A stretch of 64,000 nt of DNA from positions 15,017 to 79,016 of the forward strand of contig JAEDFU010000003.1 of the NCBI GenBank assembly GCA_016297915.1. Direction: 5' to 3'. The position numbers and the translations under genes were made by a program. The notes beneath the pieces were generated by a model that saw only the letters and a list, made by a program, of their open reading frames with translations, did not search any database and had not been told where the DNA came from. The DNA comes from Clostridia bacterium. GTDB taxonomy: Bacteria; Bacillota; Clostridia; Christensenellales; UBA1242. Shown here one piece after another: positions 17,365-26,798 of this stretch. Numbering within the stretch: the stretch's first letter is position 1; the number at the start of each line of letters is the position of its first letter.

Positions 17365-18159
17365 CTAAAATAATTTAAACCAAAAACTATTCAAAATAAT
17401 GAATAACGCCAAAACAAATAAATAAATACTAAAAACCTTGAGCGAATTTTGTCGAACAAAATTTGTCATAACTTTGATACTTGCAAGTCCTATTACAAAA
17501 CATATTACAAAGGCTATTAGTACTCCCCAAATGTTTACGCTAGTAATTGTTGCACCGCCAATAATTTCAAGTAGCAAACTGCCAATTATAATTGGGATAC
17601 TGATTAAAAAAGAATATTTTGTATTAATATCTTTGACACCAAGCAATTTTGAAACAGCGATTGTTGTTCCACTACGGCTAATTCCTGGGATGCAGGCAAC
17701 ACCTTGAGATAATCCTATAACAAATGCTTGAGTGTATGTCATCGGAATATTTGTTATATCGCAAGGAGTGTAAGGTGCGATTTCTTTTTTGCTAAAGATA
17801 TCGCTTATCCAAAGTAAAATTCCAGATATTACAAAACAAAGAGAAAGATAACTGCCTCCAAAACTTGATTTGAGGATTGGATGCAACGCCAAAACCACAA
17901 GGCAGGTGGCAATTGTTGTAACTACAATCTTAAGATTGGTCTTACAAAATGGATGACGGATAAGCTTGAATATTTCTTTTCGATAATACACAATAACAGC
18001 AAGTAGCGTTGCCATGTGCAAGAGAATACTCAATAGGATTACATCGTTTTCGATGCCAAATATTTTGTACAGCAAAACCAAATGCCCCGAACTGCTCACC
18101 GGCAAAAATTCTGTGAGCCCTTGAATTACTCCAAGCAAAATAAGTACAAAAAAACTCAT
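17365..18159 (-). CDS. uppP: Undecaprenyl-diphosphatase UppP (BacA)
   Basis: 264 residues, polytopic. Dephosphorylates undecaprenyl diphosphate so that the lipid carrier can be reused for cell wall synthesis; also linked to bacitracin resistance. The hallmark motif 1 GVIQGLTEFLPVSSSGHL (residues 9-26) and motif 2 IPGISRSGTTIAVSKLLG are intact. AGGAGGCGTT precedes the start. It stands alone between YhhN and the divergent ychF. Confidence 0.96.
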   Translation of the reverse strand: MSFFVLILLGVIQGLTEFLPVSSSGHLVLLYKIFGIENDVILLSILLHMATLLAVIVYYRKEIFKLIRHPFCKTNLKIVVTTIATCLVVLALHPILKSSFGGSYLSLCFVISGILLWISDIFSKKEIAPYTPCDITNIPMTYTQAFVIGLSQGVACIPGISRSGTTIAVSKLLGVKDINTKYSFLISIPIIIGSLLLEIIGGATITSVNIWGVLIAFVICFVIGLASIKVMTNFVRQNSLKVFSIYLFVLALFIILNSFWFKLF

Positions 18160-18314
18160 AACGCCTCCTACTAAACTTATTTATTGTATGACTCAAGATT
18201 TGGAATTATTAATAAAAAAATTAGCATAGTGAGGCTTTTGTGCAAGTATTTTTGTCCATAACATAATTAAATAGTTGTTTTGGTGCTAAATTTGGGCAAT
18301 TGTGTCAAAAACAG

Positions 18315-18343
18315 TTACAAAAAATATCTTTTTGTGTTACAAT
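18315..18343 (+). promoter_or_regulatory. Promoter for ychF
   Basis: TTACAA at 18315-18320, 17 bp, TACAAT at 18338-18343; the start codon follows at 18378. Confidence 0.65.
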
Positions 18344-18377
18344 ATATCGCAATGAAAAATAAATCTAGGAGATAATT

Positions 18378-19472
18378 ATGAAAGTAGGAATAGTAGGACT
18401 CCCTAATGTAGGAAAAAGTACACTATTTAATGCAATAACAAAAAAGAAAATTCCAAGCGAAAACTATCCATTTTGTACAATAGAGCCAAATGTGGCAATT
18501 GTTGGCGTTCCAGATAGTAGGCTTGATGTTCTTGGCAAAATGTATAATACCAAAAAAATCACCCCAGCAATCTTGGAAGTTGTTGATATTGCTGGCCTTG
18601 TAAAGGGTGCATCCAAGGGTGAGGGGCTTGGCAACAAATTTTTGAGTCACATAAGAGAAGTTGATGCAATAATCCATGTTGTTAGATGTTTTGAAAACGC
18701 CAAGATAATCCATGTTGAGGGTAGTATTGATCCAATTAGAGATGTCGAAGAGATTAATTTGGAATTAATCCTTGCCGACTTGGAGAGCGTAACCAAGAGA
18801 CTCGAAAAGTCTCAAAAGTCCTTTCGTAATGGCGACAAAAAATTGCAAGCAGAGTGCGATTTATTAATTAAACTCAAAGACTTGTTGGAACACGAAAAAC
18901 CTGTAAGAGCATACAATGCAAACGATGATGAGAGAGAACTTATAAAAAGTTTCTTTTTGATAACAAGCAAACCACAAATTTATTGTGCAAATATTTCTGA
19001 GGTGGGCAATACAAACTCAAACGAGGCAGAGAATGTTGCAAAACTCAAAGCCCTTGCCGAAAAGGAAAATGCTGAGGTTATAGTTGTATCTGCCAAAATG
19101 GAAGAGGAACTATGTGAGCTCGATGATGACGAAAAAGAACTATTCAAAGGTGAACTTGGAATTACAAGTTTTGGTCTTGACAAACTTGTTGTTGCTGGAT
19201 ACAAAGCACTTGGTCTTATTAGCTATCTTACAGCAGGTGAACAAGAAGTTAGAGCGTGGACAATTACTAATGGAACGAAAGCTCCAGGTGCAGCAGGCAA
19301 AATCCACACCGACTTTGAAAAAGGCTTTATCAAAGCCGAAGTTATCCCTTACGAAGAACTTGTAGAACTTGGAAGCTATACTCTTGCCAAGGAAAAGGGG
19401 CTTGTAAGAATCGAGGGCAAAGATTATGTTGTCAAAGACGGCGATGTAATGCTATTTAGATTTAATGTATAG
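18378..19472 (+). CDS. ychF: Redox-regulated ATPase YchF (Obg family)
   Basis: 364 residues, exact family length. P-loop GLPNVGKSTLFNAIT (residues 6-20), switch II DIAGLVKGASKGEGLGNKFL, and the C-terminal TGS domain ending in VKDGDVMLFRFNV. The G4 position is not the usual NKxD, as in other YchF, which prefer ATP. It interacts with ribosomes. CTAGGAGATAATT precedes the ATG. It sits 8 bp before the following small gene, which is probably co-transcribed. Confidence 0.96.
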   Translation: MKVGIVGLPNVGKSTLFNAITKKKIPSENYPFCTIEPNVAIVGVPDSRLDVLGKMYNTKKITPAILEVVDIAGLVKGASKGEGLGNKFLSHIREVDAIIHVVRCFENAKIIHVEGSIDPIRDVEEINLELILADLESVTKRLEKSQKSFRNGDKKLQAECDLLIKLKDLLEHEKPVRAYNANDDERELIKSFFLITSKPQIYCANISEVGNTNSNEAENVAKLKALAEKENAEVIVVSAKMEEELCELDDDEKELFKGELGITSFGLDKLVVAGYKALGLISYLTAGEQEVRAWTITNGTKAPGAAGKIHTDFEKGFIKAEVIPYEELVELGSYTLAKEKGLVRIEGKDYVVKDGDVMLFRFNV

Positions 19473-19480
19473 GATGCCAT

Positions 19481-19846
19481 ATGAAAGTTTGTAATCAAAA
19501 TCCAGAGGATGATTTGAATGTTGTAGTCGTTAGAGACGGCAAAAAAGAGTATCAAAATGAGGACTGTATGACGGTGCTTACAACTGTTATCAAGTCAAAT
19601 GGCGAAATCGGTTGTAGCTATTTTGGTGCACAGAGCGAAGACCTTTTGAAAGTTATTAACAAGGTTCAGCATAAGTATTTGCTCAAACTCAAAAAAGACT
19701 TTGTTCTTACAAAAAAGCAAAAGAAAATGTGCGACGAAAAATATCAAAACAAGGATATCAAAGTCAAAAAGAGCAAATCCGCCAAAAAATCTACACAAAA
19801 AAATATCACATCAAAGCAAGCAAAATTAGATAAAGAAAGTGAATAA
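19481..19846 (+). CDS. Small basic-tailed protein of unknown function
   Basis: 121 residues, no signal peptide. The first 70 residues look globular (VVVVRDGKKEYQNEDCMTVL); the last 45 are Lys/Ser rich (KKSKSAKKSTQKN), a tail that might bind nucleic acid. It lies 8 bp after ychF with no promoter between, so the two are probably one unit. A bidirectional terminator follows. No family was recognised; the ATG has only a weak RBS (GGATG). Confidence 0.65.
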   Translation: MKVCNQNPEDDLNVVVVRDGKKEYQNEDCMTVLTTVIKSNGEIGCSYFGAQSEDLLKVINKVQHKYLLKLKKDFVLTKKQKKMCDEKYQNKDIKVKKSKSAKKSTQKNITSKQAKLDKESE

Positions 19847-19883
19847 AATCAACTACAAACATTTTCTTGAAATTAAGACGGAC

Positions 19884-19940
19884 AAAAAAAAGAAGTGAAT
19901 CGCATTTGCATGATGCAAGTGGTTTTCACTTCTTTTTTTT
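19884..19940. terminator. Bidirectional terminator with GAAGTG/CACTTC stem
   Basis: AAAAAAGAAGTG and CACTTCTTTTTT enclose an inner GCATTTGC/GCAAGTG stem. It serves the genes converging from both sides and shares the GAAGTG core with the hairpins at 12396 and 63846. Confidence 0.92.
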
Positions 19941-19944
19941 ATAT

Positions 19945-20961
19945 TTATTCTCTTGTTTCTTTGACTCTGATAATACGCTTTTTCCATAGCCAAGGTGTTT
20001 GGAACTGAAGTCCACACATGGCACAAATCATCATAGGAATAATTGTCAACGCACACATTCCAAGAAGCACTGTTCCTGCTAGTGCGCAGATAAGTTCAAC
20101 TGTTACCCAAACTCCAGTAACATCTTTGAGTACAAAGTAAGGCAAAATAAGTAGTGCTCCAAGAATTTCCATCATGTTGAGTTCCAATCCCTCATTTGCG
20201 TGAATTCTTGCAAATCTATTTTTGCGATTGATAAGTAGTGGAATAAAGAATAGTAGATATCCAAGCCAAGCATAACTTTTGGCTTCCCTAATTTCCATTT
20301 TGTCAAGATTGACTTTGCGATCATTTGGTCTGCTATCTTTTGGAGGTTTGATTGCTGGGCCTAATTTTTCGGTGTTAATTTGAATAATCTGTTCACTAGC
20401 CTCTTTGAGTCCAGCCATTTGAGGAGTAAAGGTGCTATTGTCTTGAGGTTGCTCTTCTGTATTTTCAACCTGCTCGTTATTTTGCTCAGCATTTTGCTCG
20501 CCTTCAGCTTTGGACTCTTCCTCGGCAGGGATTGTACTTGGGTCTCTTGCTACAACACGCTCAAGAATTGTATCTTGTTGCAAAACCTCAGGAGCATAAG
20601 CCTCAGGTTTTTCTTCCTCTACAGTTTCTTGCTCTTGAGGCTTTTCCTCTTCCAAAGGAGCGGAATTAAAGTCTTGAGCTTGAATATATTCGCCCTCATA
20701 AACTGGTGTAAATACAGAGTTGTCTTCGGGAGTAAAAGTCTCAACCAAAGTAGAATCTTTGTATTGACCGCTGAGTGTTGCTTGTTTGATTTTTTCCTCA
20801 TTAACTTTTTTGAGAGTATTAAGTTTTCCTATAACTTCGGGGTCTATAGTTAGCGAATATTTTGATTGCTCTATAGGCTTGCCTGTGACATTGTCAATAA
20901 TTGTATAATTTCGTGTGTCAACTGGCAAATCTCGAAGTTCCATTGTTTCTTCTGCTTCCAT
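19945..20961 (-). CDS. Membrane protein with acidic disordered N-terminus
   Basis: 338 residues. Residues 1-210 are acidic and low-complexity (EEEKPQEQETVEEEKPEAYA, AEQNNEQVENTEEQ). The last 120 residues hold a compact membrane domain: AYLGYLL-type segment (AWLGYLLFFIPLLI), then RFARIHANEGLELN, and two or three further hydrophobic segments. The 'FxRxHAnEgL' pattern resembles DUF4870/TM2-like proteins. It follows the CvpA gene by 43 bp on the same strand, so the two probably form an operon. Function unknown. Confidence 0.7.
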   Translation of the reverse strand: MEAEETMELRDLPVDTRNYTIIDNVTGKPIEQSKYSLTIDPEVIGKLNTLKKVNEEKIKQATLSGQYKDSTLVETFTPEDNSVFTPVYEGEYIQAQDFNSAPLEEEKPQEQETVEEEKPEAYAPEVLQQDTILERVVARDPSTIPAEEESKAEGEQNAEQNNEQVENTEEQPQDNSTFTPQMAGLKEASEQIIQINTEKLGPAIKPPKDSRPNDRKVNLDKMEIREAKSYAWLGYLLFFIPLLINRKNRFARIHANEGLELNMMEILGALLILPYFVLKDVTGVWVTVELICALAGTVLLGMCALTIIPMMICAMCGLQFQTPWLWKKRIIRVKETRE

Positions 20962-21004
20962 TTTCTCACCTATTTTTTATTAACTTTTGTAATTTTTCCA
21001 AATC

Positions 21005-21691
21005 TTATTCTGTTGGGGTTCCCTCGGCAGGTGTTTCGTCTGCTGGAGTATCACTTGGAGTTTTCTCGCTTGACTTTGAGCCTCCAGTGAGTTTGTCAAT
21101 AATAGAATTAACTTTTTCTTCTGTTAATTGATTTTCAACAAAGTCGTCAACATATTTGTAAGCAAAACTTGTTATTTTAGTTTCTGCAATTTTGTTATTT
21201 ATAGTAGTGCCAACACCTGGAACTTGTTTGAGTGCACTGCAAATTGCAAGTAGTATAAATACCCATGCAGCACCTTTGACAAGTCCAAATAACATTCCAA
21301 ATACTCTGTTGATGCCACTAAGTGTAGGACTATTTTTGGTCACAGACTCAAATATCTTTGCAAGAATAAATATAGCAAGTTTGATAATCAAAAACATTAC
21401 AATTACAGTAACAAGCCAAGTACAGAATTTTGCAACATCCTCGTTTGTAGTTAGTCCAAATACATTTATTGTAGTGCCAGATGCATCAAGTTTTTCTAGT
21501 ACAAATTGTTCGATATTGATAATTTTATTTAGTGTTGGAGATACATATTTGGCAGTAAATACGGCCACCGAAAAGGATATACCAGTCCCAAGCAAGCTAA
21601 GCAAAGAATCAAAAAATCCTTTGACAATACCTACTATTGTAGATATAAGCAAAATTAAAATCAATGCTCCATCAATGATGTAAGACCACAT
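21005..21691 (-). CDS. CvpA family membrane protein
   Basis: 228 residues from ATG at 21691, which has AAGGAGTATACAATT upstream; the frame extends 14 codons further without an RBS. Four hydrophobic segments and the pattern IVGIVKGFFDSLLSLLGTGI plus GINRVFGMLFGLVKGAAWVF mark the CvpA/colicin V production family, linked in other bacteria to envelope homeostasis. The C-terminus is Pro/Thr/Glu rich. The N-terminus of the giant protein at 53339-58051 looks similar in layout. Confidence 0.82.
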   Translation of the reverse strand: MWSYIIDGALILILLISTIVGIVKGFFDSLLSLLGTGISFSVAVFTAKYVSPTLNKIINIEQFVLEKLDASGTTINVFGLTTNEDVAKFCTWLVTVIVMFLIIKLAIFILAKIFESVTKNSPTLSGINRVFGMLFGLVKGAAWVFILLAICSALKQVPGVGTTINNKIAETKITSFAYKYVDDFVENQLTEEKVNSIIDKLTGGSKSSEKTPSDTPADETPAEGTPTE

Positions 21692-21955
21692 AATTGTATA
21701 CTCCTTAAAAGTGATTGTTTTTCCATTAAACACATTTATATATATTAAATAATAGCATATATAATTTTTTTTGTCATTTAATGTAATTATATTTTTAAAA
21801 AAAATTTTTTGTCATTATAATACTATTTTTTGACACAATATCCACTTTTGATAATTTTTTGATATACAATTTTTGATGATTTGCAGTCGTATTGGTTTTA
21901 AAAACTCTCATTATGTAAAATATATTTACTAAATGGAACTGTTTTGGAGGGGTTT

Positions 21956-22510
21956 ATGCAAGAATATAATATAAACAAAGTTGACCAAAAAAAATTTGTA
22001 ATCTCGCTATTTGATATGCTTAGAGGCAACGAAATGCCTGTTTTTTTGTGCGTTGGAAGTGACAAATTTGTATCAGATAGTCTCGCTCCAATTGTATCTG
22101 AACTGCTCACCAAAAAATACAATATCCCAGCGTATGTTTATGGTGGACTAGATTACAATATCAATGCCACAAATCTAACTCAAGCAATTAACTATATTGA
22201 GACTATGCATCCACATAATCCCATAGTCCTAATTGATGCAACTCTGGGAGAGAGTGTAGGCAAGGTCTTGCTTTCCAAAGGTGGCTTTTGTGGGCTTGGC
22301 AAACTTTTGCCACTCAAAAAAATCGGCGACATAAGTATCCTTGGAGTGGTTGGCAAAAATCACAAAAATTTTGACCTAAATTCTACAAGGCTCTCCTTAG
22401 TTGTTAGTCAAGCAAGGTTTATATCTCAGGCGGTTGCGTTTGTTACTAAAACTCTTTTTGCCGAAAAAAACAAAAGACTTTGTGAGCTTGACAAAATTTC
22501 GTGTAATTGA
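21956..22510 (+). CDS. yyaC: YyaC-type sporulation protein (DUF1256)
   Basis: 184 residues from ATG 21956 with GGAGGGG just upstream. The family, related to the germination protease fold, is restricted to spore formers. PVFLCVGSDKFVSDSLAPIV, VLIDATLGES and GFCGLGKLLPLKKIGDISI are diagnostic. Single gene with no clear partner. Its presence, with the ger operon, supports a sporulating host. The exact biochemical role is unknown even in Bacillus. Confidence 0.88.
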   Translation: MQEYNINKVDQKKFVISLFDMLRGNEMPVFLCVGSDKFVSDSLAPIVSELLTKKYNIPAYVYGGLDYNINATNLTQAINYIETMHPHNPIVLIDATLGESVGKVLLSKGGFCGLGKLLPLKKIGDISILGVVGKNHKNFDLNSTRLSLVVSQARFISQAVAFVTKTLFAEKNKRLCELDKISCN

Positions 22511-22640
22511 TTTGCACTAGAGTCAACTGATACTTACAAATTTTGTCAAAATTCTAGTTGCACTGGCACAAAAGTAATGAAAAAAATTGTAGATTTAATA
22601 CATCAAAATTTACTAAATTTGGCAATTTGGCTTAAATTTG

Positions 22641-22669
22641 TTGTAAATACTTTTGGGTTATGGTATTAT
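22641..22669 (+). promoter_or_regulatory. Promoter for ftsH
   Basis: TTGTAA at 22641-22646, 17 bp, TATTAT at 22664-22669. The leader is about 115 nt. I see nothing else in the gap 22511-22790. Confidence 0.55.
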
Positions 22670-22790
22670 ATATTTGCTAAATTTAAAATAAAATTGAATT
22701 GGCTTATAGTACGCAAATCTTTTTGACTTATTTGCTTGAATTAAATTATTCAACCAAAGACAAAGTTGACAAAGATTATTGGAGGTCACA

Positions 22791-25208
22791 TTGAATAAAA
22801 ATAGTAAACTTAGAAGTATAGGTCTCATTCTTGCTTTTGTTTTGGTATTTGGATTAATTTTCTATTTTGCTAACAAAGGCAACAGCGGTGAGATGCTTAA
22901 TTCTACACAAATAGAACAAGTGGTTTTTGCTGGAAGTTATGACAAAACCACTAAGGACAAAAATGGCGAATCTATCGTCACTAAGGTTGAGACAGGTTAT
23001 GTAACAGATATGTATGCGTCAGGCGGTGTTTGTTATGTAAGAGTCCAAAAGACCGATCTCAAAGGCAAGAGTTTTCCAAAATTTGCCGATTACTACTTCA
23101 CTTATGCAAGAACAAATAGCCAAGCTTTGGAGTACTTTTATACATTTAACAAGATGATAGATAGTGCCAAGGCTGGTAACACAACTTTTGATGATAATGG
23201 GCTAGAAAGATCACTTACAGGTTATAGCGAACTTAACAAAATCAATATCTCTGAGGTTGTCCCTCAAGAGAGCTGGTTCTCACAAGCAATTCCTTATATC
23301 ATTATGCTTATCGTTTTGGGTGTTTCTTGCTTTATTCTATTTAAGATGTTCTCAGGCAAAGGTAGCGGTGCTACAACATTTACTCGCAATCGTGCAAGAA
23401 TGGTAGAAAAATGCAATGTAAAATTTGCAGATATTGCTGGCGCTGAGGAAGAAAAAGAGGAAACAAGAGAAATCGTTGAATTCCTAAAAGACCCATCCAA
23501 GTTTAGAGCATTGGGGGCAAGAATCCCCAAAGGAGTACTTTTGGTTGGTAGTCCTGGTACAGGAAAAACTCTTCTTGCCAAGGCAGTTGCAGGAGAGAGT
23601 AATGTTCCATTCTTCAGCATTTCGGGTAGTGACTTTGTTGAGCTTTATGTAGGTGTGGGTGCTAGCCGTGTAAGAGACTTGTTTGAGACAGCTAAGCGTA
23701 ATGCTCCTTGTATTGTGTTTATCGACGAAATAGACGCTGTTGGTAGACAAAGAGGTGCAGGACTTGGTGGCGGAAATGACGAAAGAGAACAAACCCTAAA
23801 CCAATTACTAGTTGAAATGGATGGTTTTGATAGCAATCAAGGAATTATTATCCTTGCTGCAACTAATAGAGCTGATGTACTAGATCCAGCACTACTTAGA
23901 CCGGGCAGATTTGATAGACAAATTTATGTTAATGTCCCAGATGTTAAAGGTAGAGAGGGAATTATCAAAATCCACGCTGCCAACAAGCCAATTGAGGAGA
24001 GTGTAAACTTCCAAGATATCGCTAGACTTACTAGCGGATTTACAGGAGCGGATATCGAAAACTTCCTAAACGAAGCCGCAATTTTGGCTGCAAGAGACAA
24101 TAGATTTACAATTACTATGGAAGATATCACAGAGGGTATCAACAAGGTTATTATGGGGCCTCAAAAGAAGAGCCGACTAGTAACCGAAAATGACAAAAAA
24201 TTGACTGCTTACCACGAGAGTGGTCATGCAATCATTGCTAAATTTATGGATTGTGGCGACACAGTTCACGAAGTTTCAATTATTCCAAGAGGAATGGCTG
24301 GTGGATATACAAATATCCGTCCTAGCGACGACGATAGTCACTATTCCCTAAATAAGCTCAACAATAGAATTTGTATGATGATGGGCGGCAGAATCGCCGA
24401 AGAAATCATGTTTAACGACATCAGTGCTGGTGCAAGTTCAGATATTCAAAAAGCAACAGAACTAGCTCGCAAAATGGTTGTTGAATGGGGTATGAGCGAC
24501 AAACTTGGATTTATGAGTTTTGGCAAAAATAACGAAGTATTTATCGGAAGAGACTATCAAGTCCAAAATCAATACAGTGAGCACACCGCTCAAATTATTG
24601 ATGAGGAAATCAAAAAGATTTTGGACGAAAACTACAAGCGTGCCAAAGATTTGCTTAAGAGCAAGCGAGATTTGCTAGATAGCATGGCAGATTTGCTACT
24701 TAAGGAAGAGACTATTTACGGCGAGGAAGTTGATGACTTAATCGCAGGCAAGAGTGCTGACGAAATTGAGACTCGTTTGCACGAAAGAGAACAAAAACGA
24801 AAAGAAAAAGAGGACGGCATCCGAAAAGAAAACGAGCTAGTTAAGCAAGCCAAATTGCAAGAACTCAAAATCAAGGCTGCCGAGGCACTCAAAGACGCAG
24901 GAGTTATCGGAGCAGACGAATTTGACAAACTTGTAAGCGAGTACGAAAAGATAACCAAAGAAAAAGACGAATATCTAAGCAAACGCAATGATGAACTCAA
25001 AGCAAACGCAAAAGAAAAATTAGAGGCAAAAAAAGCAGGTGAGAAAAATCCGAGTGAACAAGACAAGCCTGAAAGTACTGCCAAAAAATCGGTTAAAAAG
25101 ACAACTAGGGTCAAAAAATTAGATAACAAGACCGTTGAAGAAAGAAAAAATTCCAAGACAAAAAAGACCCCTAAGTCCAAAGAAACCGACAAAAAAGACA
25201 AAAAGTAA
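22791..25208 (+). CDS. ftsH: ATP-dependent zinc metalloprotease FtsH
   Basis: 805 residues from TTG 22791, chosen because GGAGGT at 22781-22786 sits 4-5 nt ahead; the frame opens at TTG 22779, which would include the RBS. Two membrane segments (about 8-26 and 168-188), AAA domain with Walker A GSPGTGKT (about 254) and Walker B IVFIDEID, SRH, then the zinc site HESGH (about 474). The C-terminus, from about 650, is an unusually long Lys/Glu-rich coiled coil ending in a poly-Lys tail. Membrane-bound quality-control protease. Confidence 0.96.
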   Translation: MNKNSKLRSIGLILAFVLVFGLIFYFANKGNSGEMLNSTQIEQVVFAGSYDKTTKDKNGESIVTKVETGYVTDMYASGGVCYVRVQKTDLKGKSFPKFADYYFTYARTNSQALEYFYTFNKMIDSAKAGNTTFDDNGLERSLTGYSELNKINISEVVPQESWFSQAIPYIIMLIVLGVSCFILFKMFSGKGSGATTFTRNRARMVEKCNVKFADIAGAEEEKEETREIVEFLKDPSKFRALGARIPKGVLLVGSPGTGKTLLAKAVAGESNVPFFSISGSDFVELYVGVGASRVRDLFETAKRNAPCIVFIDEIDAVGRQRGAGLGGGNDEREQTLNQLLVEMDGFDSNQGIIILAATNRADVLDPALLRPGRFDRQIYVNVPDVKGREGIIKIHAANKPIEESVNFQDIARLTSGFTGADIENFLNEAAILAARDNRFTITMEDITEGINKVIMGPQKKSRLVTENDKKLTAYHESGHAIIAKFMDCGDTVHEVSIIPRGMAGGYTNIRPSDDDSHYSLNKLNNRICMMMGGRIAEEIMFNDISAGASSDIQKATELARKMVVEWGMSDKLGFMSFGKNNEVFIGRDYQVQNQYSEHTAQIIDEEIKKILDENYKRAKDLLKSKRDLLDSMADLLLKEETIYGEEVDDLIAGKSADEIETRLHEREQKRKEKEDGIRKENELVKQAKLQELKIKAAEALKDAGVIGADEFDKLVSEYEKITKEKDEYLSKRNDELKANAKEKLEAKKAGEKNPSEQDKPESTAKKSVKKTTRVKKLDNKTVEERKNSKTKKTPKSKETDKKDKK

Positions 25209-25297
25209 TATAGACTACAAATTAAAGCAAATTAATTGACTAAAATTCAAATTTTTGTTAACCTAACTAGGTAATTAATCAAAAAGGAAGTAAGACA

Positions 25298-25918
25298 ATG
25301 ACAAGCAGAGTTAAAAAAATATTGTCAATAGTAATCATAAGCGTTATCGTTTTGATAACAGCATTAACTGTCATTTTGGCAATCGTGCCTAAGAGACTAT
25401 ATAACCCAGTAACAGAGGGGTATTATAGAGTTGCTGTGTACAAAGATGGCAAAGATGCTGGTGGCTATAACCTTACTGGAGATATGACCGATAAGGAAAA
25501 AGATTTCAAGAAAAAATTGGCTAGATACTTAGACGAGAGCTTTAAGGATAATTGCCTAAGCTCATTATTCCAAGGCACAGGCAGATATGAGAGCAAAGTT
25601 ATTAGCAAAAACGAAGAAAATATTGTTTCTAATATTGCTAAGGCTAGCGGTGCAGTAGTTTTGAGATTTGAATATTCTGAGGCTCAAAAATTAATATTCA
25701 ATGGCAAAGAATACAAAAATTCACAAGCTTCTGACCCAACAAAAACTATCACATTTACTAGAATTTATATGCCTCTAAGCAACGACGGAGATTTCCAAGA
25801 GAGAATTGTATATTTGACAAGCGGTACTAGTACAACATCGTCTTATCAAATCAAATTCCTTGCTCACCAAGGAGACCTATATAACTATATCTCAAGCCTC
25901 GAAAACGATAGCCTTTGA
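25298..25918 (+). CDS. Signal-anchored protein of unknown function
   Basis: 206 residues. One N-terminal hydrophobic segment (about 10-31) followed by an extracytoplasmic domain. AAAAGGAAGTAAGACA precedes the ATG. The soluble part has mixed alpha/beta content (GYYRVAVYKDGKDAGGYNL, IVSNIAKASGAVVLRFEY). It lies 89 bp after ftsH. No family was recognised. Confidence 0.72.
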   Translation: MTSRVKKILSIVIISVIVLITALTVILAIVPKRLYNPVTEGYYRVAVYKDGKDAGGYNLTGDMTDKEKDFKKKLARYLDESFKDNCLSSLFQGTGRYESKVISKNEENIVSNIAKASGAVVLRFEYSEAQKLIFNGKEYKNSQASDPTKTITFTRIYMPLSNDGDFQERIVYLTSGTSTTSSYQIKFLAHQGDLYNYISSLENDSL

Positions 25919-25959
25919 TATAGCAAAAAAGGGCAACAAAGGGTGTGGCGACTATCAAA

Positions 25960-25994
25960 AAAATTTGCAACCGACAAAGTTGCAATTTTTTTTT
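25960..25994 (+). terminator. Terminator before rpmH
   Basis: TTTGCAAC and GTTGCAA form a stem followed by nine T. Confidence 0.85.
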
Positions 25995-26044
25995 GAAAAA
26001 TATTTAAGCAAAAGCCCCAGGCTTACAAGTTTTTTAAAAATTAT

Positions 26045-26073
26045 TGTTGACAAATTTGGCATAATTAGATATA
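26045..26073 (+). promoter_or_regulatory. Strong sigma-A promoter for rpmH cluster
   Basis: Perfect TTGACA at 26045-26050, 17 bp spacer, TATACT at 26068-26073. The start of rpmH is 150 bp downstream, leaving a leader of about 143 nt with no obvious riboswitch. Confidence 0.85.
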
Positions 26074-26222
26074 CTTATAAAGCAATTTTATTTATACTGG
26101 ATTAGTATGGGCTAATTGCACAAGATTAATGCATTAAGGTTATGCAAATCTAAGATAAATTAGGAAATTTTCCGCCTATCAAAGTAGCGGATTTTCAAAA
26201 TACAAAAAGGAAGGAATTTACA

Positions 26223-26357
26223 ATGAAAAGAACTTATCAACCAAAAAAGAGACAAAGAAGCAAAGTTCACGGCTTTAGAGCAAGAATGAAAACTAAAGGT
26301 GGAAAAAAAGTCCTAAAGAACAGAAGAAATCGTGGCAGACAAAAACTAAGTGCGTAA
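26223..26357 (+). CDS. rpmH: Ribosomal protein L34
   Basis: 44 residues: MKRTYQPKKRQRSKVHGFRA followed by RMKTKGGKKVLKNRRNRGRQ and KLSA, a near-perfect L34. The RBS is AAAAGGAAGGAATTTACA. It heads the conserved rpmH-rnpA-yidD-yidC-jag cluster, usually next to dnaA and the origin; dnaA is not in this window. Confidence 0.97.
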   Translation: MKRTYQPKKRQRSKVHGFRARMKTKGGKKVLKNRRNRGRQKLSA

Positions 26358-26371
26358 AAAATACTAGAGAC

Positions 26372-26415
26372 GAAATATTAAAGGTGTAGAAAAATACGAC
26401 TTTAATATTTCTTTG
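26372..26415 (+). terminator. Hairpin between rpmH and rnpA
   Basis: GAAATATTAAAG (26372-26383) pairs perfectly with CTTTAATATTTC (26400-26411), followed by TTTG. Its short T tract suggests partial termination, which would lower rnpA expression relative to rpmH. Confidence 0.55.
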
Positions 26416-26456
26416 TTTATTTGGTGCAATCAAATCTTGGACAAGGGAGGATGCAA

Positions 26457-26798
26457 ATGTTAAAGAGTGCCAATAGGCTCAAAAAACGCAAAGAATTTGC
26501 CTATCTATACAATAACGGCAAAGCTAAACATTCAAACTATCTAACCCTAGTCTATCTCCCAACCAAACATCGACCACTCAAAATCGGTTTTTCTATTAGC
26601 AAAAAAATTGGCAAAGCACATACTCGAAATCTTATCAAACGCAGATTAAGAGCGATTGTTAGAGAACAAGTGCCTAATCTTTTGGACAATTACAATGCTG
26701 TTTTTATAGCAAAAACAGGCATCGAAAATTTGTCGTTTGCTGATTTAAGAAAAAATGTACTTTATCTTTTGGATAATTCGGAGCTAAAAAAGTGCTAA
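26457..26798 (+). CDS. rnpA: Ribonuclease P protein component
   Basis: 113 residues from ATG 26457, 6 nt after GGGAGG; the frame reaches back to 26421 but the RBS decides the start. The protein cofactor helps the RNase P RNA mature tRNA 5' ends. KRKEFAYLYNNGK, then the RNR signature KIGKAHTRNLIKRRLRAIVR, is intact. It overlaps yidD by 7 nt. The RNase P RNA itself is not in the window. Confidence 0.95.
   Translation: MLKSANRLKKRKEFAYLYNNGKAKHSNYLTLVYLPTKHRPLKIGFSISKKIGKAHTRNLIKRRLRAIVREQVPNLLDNYNAVFIAKTGIENLSFADLRKNVLYLLDNSELKKC

Noticed and set aside
20380..20853. Long plus-strand frame opposite the acidic membrane protein.
   Set aside because: It is the antisense of a Glu/Lys-rich low-complexity stretch, has no RBS and is explained by composition.
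25919..26222. Replication origin next to rpmH.
   Set aside because: No dnaA gene and no cluster of DnaA boxes; single boxes occur only at 30963 and near 38372.
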